A DNA stretch of 64,000 nt from Fervidobacterium sp. (GTDB lineage Bacteria > Thermotogota > Thermotogae > Thermotogales > Fervidobacteriaceae). The stretch lies in the NCBI GenBank assembly GCA_026419195.1, contig JANZZV010000008.1, positions 18,915 through 82,914 of the forward strand, read 5' to 3'. The notes under the pieces are model-generated. The model had not been told where the DNA came from. It saw only the letters and a program-made list of their open reading frames with translations, and searched no databases. Below, piece by piece: positions 17,090 to 26,037 of the stretch (its first letter is position 1; each line of letters opens with the position of its first letter). Position numbers and translations under genes: made by a program.

Positions 17090-18091
17090 TTAGTAGAATC
17101 GCTTGGCGAGTTGCTTTATATAATAATCTACAGGTCGGATATTCAGCAATGTTTCACTGTATGGTACTTCTGTAACTATGAAACCTTTTATACCAACTGC
17201 ATGGTAAAATTTGCCCATTTTTACAAGCTCAACAGCCCTTGAACTCATTTGAGTTGCTATTATTCTGTCTATTGCTGCAGGTGTACCACCTCTTTGAATG
17301 TATCCAAGATTTGTGTACCTCCACTCAAGTTCAAGCTTTTTACCGATGTATAACCCTATTACTTCGGCAGGGTCTGTTTCATAAGAACATTTACATTCTT
17401 CCAATATCTCTTCTGGTAGTTGCACACCATCTTCGACAACTACTATGGAAAATCGCTTACCACTTTCGTATCTGTGTTGTATAGTTCTTATAAGTTCCTT
17501 CGGTTCTAGTACGTCAGAGTTAGTGACAACAAAATCTGCCCCTCCAGCAAGTCCACCAAATGTTGCAAGCCATCCACCAGGAGCACCCATTGTTTTTACA
17601 ATCATAACCCGATGGTGTGATTCCGCCGTTGAGTGTATAATATCAAGTGCCTGTGTTACATGTTCTAATGCAGTGATAAAGCCAATGGAAAAGTCCGTAA
17701 ATGATAAATCGTTATCTATTGTTGCTGGAACTAAGATGCTTGGTATACCATATTTCTGTAAATTCAGTGCACTTCTAACTGCATTTCGTCCACCAAGGAG
17801 TAAGTAACCAGTGATTCCATATTGAATTGTCTTGTTTTTAATGGCTACAAGTTCTTCATCTTTCTCTGGAATAAAAAGGGAAGTACCAAGTATTGTACCA
17901 CCCTGGTGAAGTATCCCCGATACATTGTTTCTCACAAGTATATCCACTTTATCTTTTAATAGTCCTTCAAAGCCGTCTTTTATTCCCATGACTTCTATTT
18001 CTTGTTCAATTGCATTAACAACAATAGATCTTATAGCTGCATTCAATCCAGGGCAATCGTTACCAACAGACAACACACCTATTCTTCTCAT
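17090..18091 (-). CDS. divergent 6-phosphofructokinase homologue with altered active site
   Basis: 333 residues, full length for bacterial PFK (PfkA fold), which phosphorylates fructose 6-phosphate with ATP or PPi. The skeleton is kept: CPGLNAAIR, GGTILGTS, VPATIDNDL with the catalytic Asp, and LGYIQRGGTP. But key residues of the E. coli enzyme differ by alignment: Arg72 is Leu72, the phosphate-loop GGDGS is GGRNA (Asp103 becomes Arg102), MGR is MGA (Arg162 becomes Ala170), and GGD near residue 11 is GND. The gene is directly followed (same strand, upstream) by membrane pyrophosphatase, with no gap. It could use an unusual donor, another substrate, or be a non-catalytic regulator; canonical activity is doubtful. 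Confidence 0.78.
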   Translation of the reverse strand: MRRIGVLSVGNDCPGLNAAIRSIVVNAIEQEIEVMGIKDGFEGLLKDKVDILVRNNVSGILHQGGTILGTSLFIPEKDEELVAIKNKTIQYGITGYLLLGGRNAVRSALNLQKYGIPSILVPATIDNDLSFTDFSIGFITALEHVTQALDIIHSTAESHHRVMIVKTMGAPGGWLATFGGLAGGADFVVTNSDVLEPKELIRTIQHRYESGKRFSIVVVEDGVQLPEEILEECKCSYETDPAEVIGLYIGKKLELEWRYTNLGYIQRGGTPAAIDRIIATQMSSRAVELVKMGKFYHAVGIKGFIVTEVPYSETLLNIRPVDYYIKQLAKRFY

Positions 18092-20041
18092 TTATAACCA
18101 CCTCCCCACTATTGAATAAAAAACTATGGATGTTATTGCCATTAATTTTATCAGTATGTTCAGAGAAGGTCCTGCGGTATCCTTGTATGGATCGCCTACT
18201 GTGTCACCAACTACCGTAGCTTTATGTGCAAATGAACCTTTCCCACCAAGGTGCCCTTCTTCTACATATTTTTTTGCATTGTCCCATGCACCACCAGAGT
18301 TTGCCATAAAGATAGCGAGTGCAACTCCAGTAACAGTGGAACCTATCAATAACCCAGCAACTGATTGCACGCCTAAGCCTACCATAAGTATTATGGGTGA
18401 TAATATAGCAAGTATCGATGGCAATACCATTCGCTTTAGTGCACCTTTTGTAGCTATTTTTATACAGCTTTGATAATCTGGCTCAGCACCACCTAATAAA
18501 ATTCCAGGAATTTCTCTTATTTGTCTTCTTATTTCCTCAACCATATCGTTTGCGGCATCACCAACAGCGTTCATTGTCAAAGCAGAGAAGAAAAATGTCA
18601 ACATAGCACCTATAAGTGCTCCAATAAACATCTTTGGATCTTGAAGTTGTAGTTCTTGTATACGCGCCGCCGAACCAAAGTTTGCAAATAAGGCTATAGC
18701 CGTCAAAGCAGCAGAACCTATAGCAAATCCTTTTCCCATGGCGGCTGTCGTGTTACCAAGTGCGTCGAGTTTATCCGTAATTGCACGGACACTTTTGTCA
18801 AGTCCAGACATTTCAGCCACACCACCGGCATTATCAGCTATGGGACCGTACGCGTCTACAGAAAGATTCATCGCAAGTGTTGCAAGCATCCCTACACCTG
18901 CCATCGCTATTCCGTAAAGTTCTGCTATCTTGTAGGACAGAAGTGTACCAATTGCTATCAATATAGTTATTACTGCTGTTGACTCCATGCCAAGTGCAGT
19001 TCCACTAATTATCACATTAGCAGGTCCCATCGCAGCTGAGTGTGCGAGTTTTTCAACCTTTTTACCCGATGTGTACCATTCAGTTATCAACCCTATGGCA
19101 ACCCCTACAACGTTACCTATTAAAACTATCCAAAATATATTCAAATTTTTCTCCAAAATTGCATACGCAAATGACAATATCAAAAATATAATGCTTGAAG
19201 CTATGGTACCACTTCTTAACGCAAGGGCCGGTTCAGTGTTGAGTTTCGACAAAACTTTTACAAATATTATTGCTAATATAGACGAAATCAATCCAAACGC
19301 GACAATATAAAGAGTGTTTAATACTCCCTTTTCACCAAAAAATAGGTATCCAAGTGCAATACCAGAGAAGATCGAACCTACGTACGATTCGTAAAGGTCC
19401 GCACCCATACCAGCAACATCTCCAACATTGTCCCCAACATTATCAGCTATAACGGCTGGGTTTCTTGGATCGTCCTCTGGCAAATTTGCTTCAACTTTAC
19501 CCACTATATCTGCTCCGACGTCAGCAGCCTTTGTGTATATTCCACCTCCGACTCTTGCAAATAGAGCCACAAATGATGCACCGAGCGAATAAAAGCTAAC
19601 TTCCTGCAAACCGAATATCTGATACACCAACGCAAGTCCAAATAACCCAAGTACTGATACAGTTAATCCCATAACCGCTCCACCTGAGAAAGCAATATCA
19701 AGTGCTTCCCCAACTCCTTTTGTTGCCCCCCAAGCAGTTCTCGCATTTGATTTTGTTGCTATCATCATACCAAAAAAACCTGCAAGAACAGAAAAAATCG
19801 ACCCTATCATGAACGATAAAGCAGCTTTATAACCTGTTGAAAAGGTAAAAATTAGGGAGAGAATCACTACTATTGGGAAAAACACAGCATATTCTTGGAA
19901 AAGGAAAGAACGAGCACCAGTCTGAATAATTCTCGAGATCTTATCTGTTTTTTCATTTCCAGTACTCTTGTCCAGCACAGAGAGTGTTAAATAAATAATT
20001 AACACCACACCTGCTAAGATCGAGGAAATTAAAACTGCCAA
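18092..20041 (-). CDS. hppA: membrane-bound ion-pumping pyrophosphatase
   Basis: About 649 residues, 15-16 membrane helices; hydrolyses PPi and pumps Na+ and/or H+. The hydrolytic centre is intact: DVGADIVGKVEANLPEDDP, ADNVGDNVGD, and DNAGG/DKTDA-like acidic loops near the end (VGDTVGDPYKDTAGPS). The motif GNTTAA has Ala where K+-independent enzymes have Lys, so it should need K+; LYESYVGS keeps the Glu found in Na+-pumping types such as the Thermotoga enzyme. Start set at the TTG at 20041, which follows GGGAGGTGA; the in-frame TTG at 20068 lies before this SD. It neighbours the PFK homologue, hinting at a link to PPi metabolism. Confidence 0.93.
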   Translation of the reverse strand: MAVLISSILAGVVLIIYLTLSVLDKSTGNEKTDKISRIIQTGARSFLFQEYAVFFPIVVILSLIFTFSTGYKAALSFMIGSIFSVLAGFFGMMIATKSNARTAWGATKGVGEALDIAFSGGAVMGLTVSVLGLFGLALVYQIFGLQEVSFYSLGASFVALFARVGGGIYTKAADVGADIVGKVEANLPEDDPRNPAVIADNVGDNVGDVAGMGADLYESYVGSIFSGIALGYLFFGEKGVLNTLYIVAFGLISSILAIIFVKVLSKLNTEPALALRSGTIASSIIFLILSFAYAILEKNLNIFWIVLIGNVVGVAIGLITEWYTSGKKVEKLAHSAAMGPANVIISGTALGMESTAVITILIAIGTLLSYKIAELYGIAMAGVGMLATLAMNLSVDAYGPIADNAGGVAEMSGLDKSVRAITDKLDALGNTTAAMGKGFAIGSAALTAIALFANFGSAARIQELQLQDPKMFIGALIGAMLTFFFSALTMNAVGDAANDMVEEIRRQIREIPGILLGGAEPDYQSCIKIATKGALKRMVLPSILAILSPIILMVGLGVQSVAGLLIGSTVTGVALAIFMANSGGAWDNAKKYVEEGHLGGKGSFAHKATVVGDTVGDPYKDTAGPSLNILIKLMAITSIVFYSIVGRWL

Positions 20042-20083
20042 GTTATCACCTCCCAAGAAAAATTTCAAAACGACAGAAATTAC

Positions 20084-20111
20084 AAAAACGGGGGCACTGT
20101 GGGTGCCCCCG
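20084..20111 (-). terminator. intrinsic terminator after secF
   Basis: Minus-strand stem of nine G/C-rich pairs (CGGGGGCAC with GTGCCCCCG) followed by TTTTTGT. It closes the long yajC-secD-secF run before the pyrophosphatase gene. Confidence 0.85.
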
Positions 20112-20128
20112 AGTCTATCAGTTGAAAA

Positions 20129-21025
20129 TTACAGGGATTTAACCCACTTTATCACTATCGGAGATGCTATAAAGATTGATGAATATGTACCTACAACAAC
20201 ACCTATTGTCATTCCAAAAGCAAATGATTTGATACTACCAGTTGAGAAAAGTAAAAGCATCAGAACGGTGAAGAAAGTTGTGAGTGATGTGTTTATAGTT
20301 CTTATTATAACTGAGTTTATACTATCATTCACAATTGATGCCATATCCTTCCCTTTGAACTTCCTTCCAAACTCTCTTATTCTATCAAAAACTATTATTG
20401 TATCATTAACAGAATAACCAACAAGTGTAAGAAGGGACGCAATCGCAGCAATATTCATCTCAATGCCAAAGATTGAGAAAAATCCGAGGGTAATCACAAC
20501 ATCATGAATAAGTGCTAAGACCGCACCTACTCCAAATGCAAATTTGAACCTCAATGCTACATACGCAAGTATACCAATAAGTGTGAAGACTACTGCCTTC
20601 CATGTAAGATTTTTTATTTCATTTGCAGCATCTCCGCTAACTTCGTTAAAAGATACAACCTTTGTATTTAAAATTTGCTCAACCTTTTTTGAAAGCTCAG
20701 CTTTTTCATCAGCAGAGTATACTCTTAAACTACCTTTTTCATCTTTTGGAGCAACCACTATTGAAAATGTTTTTTCATCAGCCTGACCAAGTGCATGAAC
20801 TTCTATTATTCTAGCCTTGGCAAACTCTGGAGCAACCGATGATATCTTCTCCCTTATCTGTGATAGTGTCATATTCTGGGAAGTTTTTATTACCATTTCG
20901 CTTCCACCGAGAAATTCAAGACCGAGGTTGAAACCTTTTACAAAAAAGCTTATTAAAGACACGGCAATAAGAACAATAGACAAAGATATAAAGTAGTATC
21001 TCTTACCAACAAAATCAATTTTCAT
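20129..21025 (-). CDS. secF: protein translocase subunit SecF
   Basis: 298 residues with six predicted membrane helices and a large periplasmic P1-like domain between helices 1 and 2. The family landmarks LGLEFLGGSEMVI near the N-terminus and the SVNDTIIVFDRIREFGR loop in the membrane domain are present. Works with SecD to use the ion gradient for late steps of protein export. Its ATG overlaps the secD stop by one base, so the two are translationally coupled. Confidence 0.95.
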   Translation of the reverse strand: MKIDFVGKRYYFISLSIVLIAVSLISFFVKGFNLGLEFLGGSEMVIKTSQNMTLSQIREKISSVAPEFAKARIIEVHALGQADEKTFSIVVAPKDEKGSLRVYSADEKAELSKKVEQILNTKVVSFNEVSGDAANEIKNLTWKAVVFTLIGILAYVALRFKFAFGVGAVLALIHDVVITLGFFSIFGIEMNIAAIASLLTLVGYSVNDTIIVFDRIREFGRKFKGKDMASIVNDSINSVIIRTINTSLTTFFTVLMLLLFSTGSIKSFAFGMTIGVVVGTYSSIFIASPIVIKWVKSL

Positions 21026-22449
21026 TACTGCGCACCCCCAGTCTTTCTAACTCTAATTTCTGCAGCCATTGCATCGAGCAAGAATTTACTGAATACAAGG
21101 TTCATAAACATCGCTGAGAATATACCTACTATTGTTGTTATTGCAAACCCTTTTATAGTACCTGTTCCAAAATAATACAAGAACAAAGCAGCAATGATTG
21201 TTGTCAAATTCGCATCGAACAAGGTCCAGAACGATCTGGAAAACGCAACTTCTATAGCCGCTTTGGTTGTCTTTCCCGCTCTTATTTCTTCTTTGATTCT
21301 TTCGTAAATTATTATGTTACCATCAACAAGAGTACCGATAGTGAATATAATACCTGCAATACCTGGTAAGGTAAGTATTGCACCTGTACCGGCTAAGAAA
21401 CCAAATATGATTATTAATGCATAGAAAATACCAATTACCGCAACTATACCCATTACACCGTAGAAAGCTAGCATATATCCCATAACTAATATAGCACCAA
21501 TTATACCTGCCCTTAAAGATTGTTCTAGCACATCCTTTCCAAGTGATGGAGAAACTAAGCTTGCAGTTGTTTTTTCAAGTCTTGCAGGAAGCGCACCACT
21601 TCTTAATATTGCTGCAAGTTCTTTTGCTTCGTCGAACGTGAAGTTGCCCCTAATTTGCCCTTTACCATCTTCTATAGGACTTACAACAAATCCAACAAAT
21701 TGAACTTTATCATCGAGGACTATTGCTAACCTCTTTTTGAGGGCTATCTGATATTGTGTTGCTCCACTGTTCAGAATTTGCTCAGGGACATATAATTCTT
21801 TTGTAATGTTCTTAAACACTTCTACAAACTGTCTGTCTAAGGTAAATGAAACCACATAATTTGCTACTCCTTTTTGATCAATCACAGGAATAGCTTCTAT
21901 AATCTTTGGACCTGATAAAATAAGATCTTTTCTATTGTTTATTTCCTTCCTAATTAAATACCACTTCTTACCATCTTTGTCTGGGTACCACTGTGCACCT
22001 TCTCTTGTTGCCAAATTAACATCATCTGGATTTAACGTTGGATCAGATGTTCTCTCATCGATCGCTTGACCAAACCATAAAAGACCAGTTGAGCCAACAA
22101 GTTTTTCAGCAGATGTTGTGTCAGTGGCATCTGGTATTTCAACAATTATAAAGGAATTATTTTCTCGAAAGCTTTTCCTTATAACCGCCTCCGTGTAACC
22201 AGCGGAATCAAGTCTGCTTCTTAAAACTGTCCATACATCATCAACCACTGCACTTGGATTTTCAGCACCTTTTTCAACTTCTACCCTGTACTCAAGCCGT
22301 ACCCCACCACTCAAATCTAAGCCAAGTTTAATTCTACTAAACAGCTTAGCTAATCCCGTAGCAGGCCTACCTCCAGGTAAAAATAAAGCCACAACGGCTG
22401 CGATCAGTAGTACCAATGAGACTATGAGTCTTATGCGATCACTTCGCAT
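21025..22449 (-). CDS. secD: protein translocase subunit SecD
   Basis: 474 residues. N-terminal helix, the LGLDLSGGVRLEYRV signature, a periplasmic P1 domain, then the membrane half with GTLVDGNIIIYERIKEE. Somewhat shorter than E. coli SecD, as usual for Thermotogae. ATG with SD GGAGGG. Member of yajC-secD-secF, the accessory module of the SecYEG channel. Confidence 0.95.
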   Translation of the reverse strand: MRSDRIRLIVSLVLLIAAVVALFLPGGRPATGLAKLFSRIKLGLDLSGGVRLEYRVEVEKGAENPSAVVDDVWTVLRSRLDSAGYTEAVIRKSFRENNSFIIVEIPDATDTTSAEKLVGSTGLLWFGQAIDERTSDPTLNPDDVNLATREGAQWYPDKDGKKWYLIRKEINNRKDLILSGPKIIEAIPVIDQKGVANYVVSFTLDRQFVEVFKNITKELYVPEQILNSGATQYQIALKKRLAIVLDDKVQFVGFVVSPIEDGKGQIRGNFTFDEAKELAAILRSGALPARLEKTTASLVSPSLGKDVLEQSLRAGIIGAILVMGYMLAFYGVMGIVAVIGIFYALIIIFGFLAGTGAILTLPGIAGIIFTIGTLVDGNIIIYERIKEEIRAGKTTKAAIEVAFSRSFWTLFDANLTTIIAALFLYYFGTGTIKGFAITTIVGIFSAMFMNLVFSKFLLDAMAAEIRVRKTGGAQ

Positions 22450-22471
22450 TCTGTAACCCTCCTTTTAATAC

Positions 22472-22843
22472 TTATTGTTTGGAATTATCGTTTTCTTCTT
22501 GTGTTTCTTCTTTTTCTTTCACAACCTTGGCAATATAGGCTTTATGAACTTCAAGTTCGGTGGTGTTTGCACTTTTAATCTTCACCGTGTCTTTCTTTAT
22601 GTCTATAATCTTACCAATGATACCACCTGTTGTAACAATTACGTCTCCTTTTTTCATACTCTCGATCATTTGTTTGAATTCCTTTTCTCTTCTTCTTTGT
22701 GGAAGAATAACAAGAAAGTACATCATGGCAAAGAATATGAGTAACATTATGAGCATTTGCATCAATGCTCCTGCTCCACCTGTTGTCTGAGATGTTGCTG
22801 TGGATGCTCCTGCATCCGGTGCACCTGCAAAAATCAGCTTCAC
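22472..22843 (-). CDS. yajC: preprotein translocase accessory subunit YajC
   Basis: 123 residues: a low-complexity Ala/Gly/Thr N-terminus, one membrane helix (MLIMLLIFFAMMYFLVIL) running into PQRRREKEF, then the small beta domain KKGDVIVTTGGIIGKI. All match YajC. GTG start with GGAGGG upstream. 22 bases before secD. Confidence 0.94.
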   Translation of the reverse strand: MKLIFAGAPDAGASTATSQTTGGAGALMQMLIMLLIFFAMMYFLVILPQRRREKEFKQMIESMKKGDVIVTTGGIIGKIIDIKKDTVKIKSANTTELEVHKAYIAKVVKEKEETQEENDNSKQ

Positions 22844-22901
22844 TAAAATCCCTCCTTCGGTAGTATTGATAAACTTTAAATTATTTCTTTGAACCTGATT
22901 C

Positions 22902-23723
22902 TTATAACCCAGCAGCTTTTTCAGCTGCCCTTACTGTATGTTCCATCAAAACAAGTGTTGTTATCCTACCGACACCACCTGGCACTGGCGTTAATTCACA
23001 TATTTCTGCAACTGAAGGATCAACATCACCGTATATTCCGTCGTCTTCAACATTTATACCTACATCTATGACTATACTTCCAGGTTTAAAATAATTTTTA
23101 CCCAACATCTTCGCTTTTCCAATTGCAACCACAACGATATCTGAACTCTGAGTAATTTCATCTATGTTCCTAGTTTTTGAATGACATACAGTTACAGTAG
23201 CATCAATTCCCTTTTGCAAAAGTAACATCGCAAGAGGTTTTCCTACAGTTACACTTCTACCAACAATAGTTATCCTTTTTCCCGACGGACTGGTCAGATA
23301 GTTTATGATCCTTAGTACAGCCTCGGCAGTACAAGGTGAAAACGTTGGATGATCATATATTATGTTTCCTAAGTTAGCAGGATGTCTTCCTTCCACATCT
23401 TTATCAGGAGAAATTAACGTAACCGCTTCATATTCAGATATACCTTCCGGAAGTGGATGTGTTAAAAATATTCCATTTACCGAAGAATCTGCTGAAAGTT
23501 TTGGCAACAGTGATTTTAAATCGGAAATTTTCGGGGCTTCATAAACAGCAAATTCTATTCCCAAACGTTTTGCCTGTTTCTCTTGACTTTTCAAATAAGC
23601 TAGTGTTGATGCCTCTGGTTGACAAGTGACAGCTGCAAGCTTTGGTGGATTAGTTAAAACCGCTACTCGTTCTTTTATATTTTCAACTATTGATGAATAA
23701 AGCGGTTCAAGATTTACCATCAT
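22902..23723 (-). CDS. folD: FolD-type methylenetetrahydrofolate dehydrogenase/cyclohydrolase with altered active site
   Basis: 273 residues, a cytoplasmic one-carbon enzyme that interconverts 5,10-methylene- and 10-formyl-tetrahydrofolate with NADP. The fold is clear: PGGVGRITTLVLMEHT at the end, VGRSVTVGKPLAMLLL in the Rossmann part, and DKDVEGRHPANLG. Three positions that are near invariant in FolD differ: the catalytic Lys of YVxxK is Gln47 (AYLKSQEK), the Gln of VQLPLP is Thr88 (FLTHPLP), and the Asp of DVDGF is Glu111. Cyclohydrolase activity may therefore be weakened or lost. Starts at the first of two ATGs, seven bases after AGAGGTG. Lies near thyX, another folate user. Confidence 0.88.
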   Translation of the reverse strand: MMVNLEPLYSSIVENIKERVAVLTNPPKLAAVTCQPEASTLAYLKSQEKQAKRLGIEFAVYEAPKISDLKSLLPKLSADSSVNGIFLTHPLPEGISEYEAVTLISPDKDVEGRHPANLGNIIYDHPTFSPCTAEAVLRIINYLTSPSGKRITIVGRSVTVGKPLAMLLLQKGIDATVTVCHSKTRNIDEITQSSDIVVVAIGKAKMLGKNYFKPGSIVIDVGINVEDDGIYGDVDPSVAEICELTPVPGGVGRITTLVLMEHTVRAAEKAAGL

Positions 23724-23764
23724 TTTTCTTCACCTCTGTAACCTTCCCAAATTAAGTACAAATT

Positions 23765-24124
23765 TCAAGTTTGACCATAAACCGGCCTTAAACCGGCCTG
23801 ATACAACAATCCACAAACTTCATACATACCTTTCTTTGTAACACAAAGTACAACATTCGACATCTCAGCTGCCTTTTTTGTCTCTGGCATTATCTCCCTA
23901 TTTCTAACGATCAATACAACAGGTATACCGACCACACCGGCAGTTCTAACACACTGAGGTGTTGCCAATCCAGTTACAAGTAATGAACCAGGCTCTGATA
24001 ACGCAAGTACATCGCTCATTAAATCGGAAGCTGCCACTTTTTCTATTTCTATATCGTCTAAGTTCGAATCACAAGAAACCACTACCTCTCCCTCGACAAG
24101 TTCCAATAATTGCCCCAATTTCAC
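23765..24124 (-). CDS. DRTGG-domain protein
   Basis: 119 residues resembling the stand-alone DRTGG domain (N-terminal [13 protein letters not shown], central [27 protein letters not shown] region). Stand-alone copies are often found near hydrogenase or CBS/HPr-kinase-like genes; the biochemical role is unknown, with ligand binding suspected. GTG start with AGAGGTGAT; it overlaps the thyX stop in GTGA, so it is coupled to thyX. Confidence 0.7.
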   Translation of the reverse strand: MKLGQLLELVEGEVVVSCDSNLDDIEIEKVAASDLMSDVLALSEPGSLLVTGLATPQCVRTAGVVGIPVVLIVRNREIMPETKKAAEMSNVVLCVTKKGMYEVCGLLYQAGLRPVYGQT

Positions 24125-24855
24125 AAAATATCACCTCTATAAGAATATTTAACAAATGCCTCATAAGTCCAAGGACAAGTTGTTTTGAAAAACTCCGCTA
24201 TTGCTAATGCATATTGCTGAATTTCCCACTGCGCATGTGAGTCCGCTCTTAGACTTAAGAAATTCATCAAACTTCGTGCATTAACTGTCCAGTAGAATTG
24301 TGTATATGTAGCAAGAGGGAGGACTATTCTTGCAAGCTCGCGTGCAACTCCCATCTCGAGAAGTTCTTTGTAAGTTTTGTAACTCTCTTCAAATAAAACT
24401 TCCATTTTACGAACAACACTTTCAAATAGATCTTTGTCATTTACTTCAACTGCCTTTTGCCTGTCTTCCGGTACATTTACACGTACGTTTAGTGGTATAT
24501 AAAACTCTTCCTCTTTAATTTCCGTGTATCTTTGACTAATCTCGTTGAATGAACCTATTCTATGTCTGAACCATTGTCGAGCAACGAAAATTGGTGCCTT
24601 TACATGAAATGTAAAAACAATATGTTCAAATGGTGTTTCATGTCCATGCTCCATAAGATACATAATGAGCGCCTTGTCCCTTTCTGGGGTTTTTAGTCCT
24701 TGCCCATACGAAACACGAGCGGCCAATATTGCCGAATAATCATCCCCCATCATATCGACAAGTCTTACAAATCCTTTATCTAATATACTTTTTTTCAGTT
24801 CATGAAAGTTTTTACTTGACTTTACGTTTGAAGTGTTTGGTTCGTGTGTTTCCAA
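24121..24855 (-). CDS. thyX: flavin-dependent thymidylate synthase
   Basis: 244 residues; makes dTMP from dUMP with methylene-THF and FAD/NADPH. The ThyX signature RHRxGSxNExSxRY is present ([14 protein letters not shown]) with GHETPFEH upstream and [15 protein letters not shown] downstream. The start is TTG at 24855, seven bases after GGAGGTG, which lies within the end of rnhB; the genes overlap by 44 bases. The longer frame to 24900 has no SD. No thyA seen in the window. Confidence 0.95.
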   Translation of the reverse strand: METHEPNTSNVKSSKNFHELKKSILDKGFVRLVDMMGDDYSAILAARVSYGQGLKTPERDKALIMYLMEHGHETPFEHIVFTFHVKAPIFVARQWFRHRIGSFNEISQRYTEIKEEEFYIPLNVRVNVPEDRQKAVEVNDKDLFESVVRKMEVLFEESYKTYKELLEMGVARELARIVLPLATYTQFYWTVNARSLMNFLSLRADSHAQWEIQQYALAIAEFFKTTCPWTYEAFVKYSYRGDIL

Positions 24856-25510
24856 ACATGTCCACCTCCATAGAGTCAAGAAGCAATTTGTATCTTTCAA
24901 GTGATATCAATCTTTCTGAAAGCCATTTATCTAACAAACTTTTGCTTATCATATTAAAAACCGGATCAAACGTCAATCTATGATACGGTGTAGGACCATA
25001 CTCACGTAAAGCTTTAATATGTTCAGTCGTAGGATATCCTTTATTTTTCGAAAGACCATATTGTGGAAATTGTTCGTCAAATTTTCTCATTAATCTGTCT
25101 CTTGTAACCTTTGCTAATATGGAGGCTGCCGAAATTTGGTATATCTTTTCATCACCCTTAACAACACATTTACAAGGGAAATTTAGTCTTAAATTTTTGC
25201 CATCAACATAGACTTCTTTTATCTCAATATATTGAGCGAGTATTTCAAGTGCCCTGTTCATAGCAATTTCTGTAGCATGAAGTATGTTGTACATATCTAT
25301 TTCTTCGGCTGTTGCAATGCCTATACCAAATTTGGCACTAAGAAATAATTTCTCGTAAAGTTCTTCCCTTTTTTCCTCACTTAACTTTTTGCTATCTGTT
25401 ACACCTTCAATTAAAGTTCCATCATCAAAATAAACCGCTGCAGCAACCACTGGTCCAAATATAGGTCCTCTACCTGCTTCATCAACTCCGATAATTCTGT
25501 AATTTATCAT
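24812..25510 (-). CDS. rnhB: ribonuclease HII
   Basis: 232 residues; removes ribonucleotides and RNA primers from DNA. Catalytic motif GVDEAGRGP at residues 8-16, [12 protein letters not shown], the second acidic residue in VDGKNLRL, and the C-terminal [12 protein letters not shown] element. ATG start. The 3' end encodes the SD and start of thyX in another frame. Confidence 0.95.
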   Translation of the reverse strand: MINYRIIGVDEAGRGPIFGPVVAAAVYFDDGTLIEGVTDSKKLSEEKREELYEKLFLSAKFGIGIATAEEIDMYNILHATEIAMNRALEILAQYIEIKEVYVDGKNLRLNFPCKCVVKGDEKIYQISAASILAKVTRDRLMRKFDEQFPQYGLSKNKGYPTTEHIKALREYGPTPYHRLTFDPVFNMISKSLLDKWLSERLISLERYKLLLDSMEVDMFGNTRTKHFKRKVK

Positions 25511-25524
25511 GTTATCACCAGTTC

Positions 25525-26010
25525 TTATCTTTTGATAGTTTTATATATATTGTTCACATCTTTAACGAAATTTTCAACTCCATCGCCAGTTATGACTACC
25601 AACCAATTATCCTTGTACCAGGCATATAAATCCGTTTTTTCAAGCCGTATTGTAAAAATACCATAACTTTGCATATTAATCTTCACGTATTTAATTTTAA
25701 ATGGATTTCCATACCTTTTCGTAATCTTATTCCAATTTTCTCTCGCTTGATCAAGATTTTCATATCTAAACACCATAAACAGACCATCGACCCCATCGAA
25801 CACGGCATACCTACCTTCTTCAAGGTTTATGTCACCAAAGCCATTTATATAACCACTATCAAGAAGGTAATACTTTCCTGTAAGTACGTTTATAGCAGCC
25901 TCCAACGAGTAACTTGATGGTGGAACTTCCGGCAAAAACGGTATCGAACAAGAATAAAGAATAAAGAACATCATGAAAGCTATTATCGAAATGTAGATAC
26001 CTTTCTTCAT
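25525..26010 (-). CDS. predicted lipoprotein, unknown function
   Basis: 161 residues. N-terminus MKKGIYISIIAFMMFFILYSC forms a lipoprotein signal with the lipobox Cys at residue 21, followed by a Pro/Ser spacer. The mature part (about 140 residues) alternates strands and helices and resembles no family I can name; it includes FRYENLDQARENWNKI, which is typical of a small alpha/beta sandwich. It sits between the alpha/beta hydrolase and rnhB in the same direction. Confidence 0.65.
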   Translation of the reverse strand: MKKGIYISIIAFMMFFILYSCSIPFLPEVPPSSYSLEAAINVLTGKYYLLDSGYINGFGDINLEEGRYAVFDGVDGLFMVFRYENLDQARENWNKITKRYGNPFKIKYVKINMQSYGIFTIRLEKTDLYAWYKDNWLVVITGDGVENFVKDVNNIYKTIKR

Positions 26011-26037
26011 CGTCTAACACCTCTTAGCATATCCAAT

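Noticed and set aside
18126..19310. Plus-strand frames inside the pyrophosphatase gene
   Set aside because: Mirror of membrane-helix codons; the minus-strand gene is unmistakable.
24856..24900. Longer thyX start at 24900
   Set aside because: No SD, and the extra residues come from rnhB codons read in another frame; TTG 24855 follows GGAGGTG.
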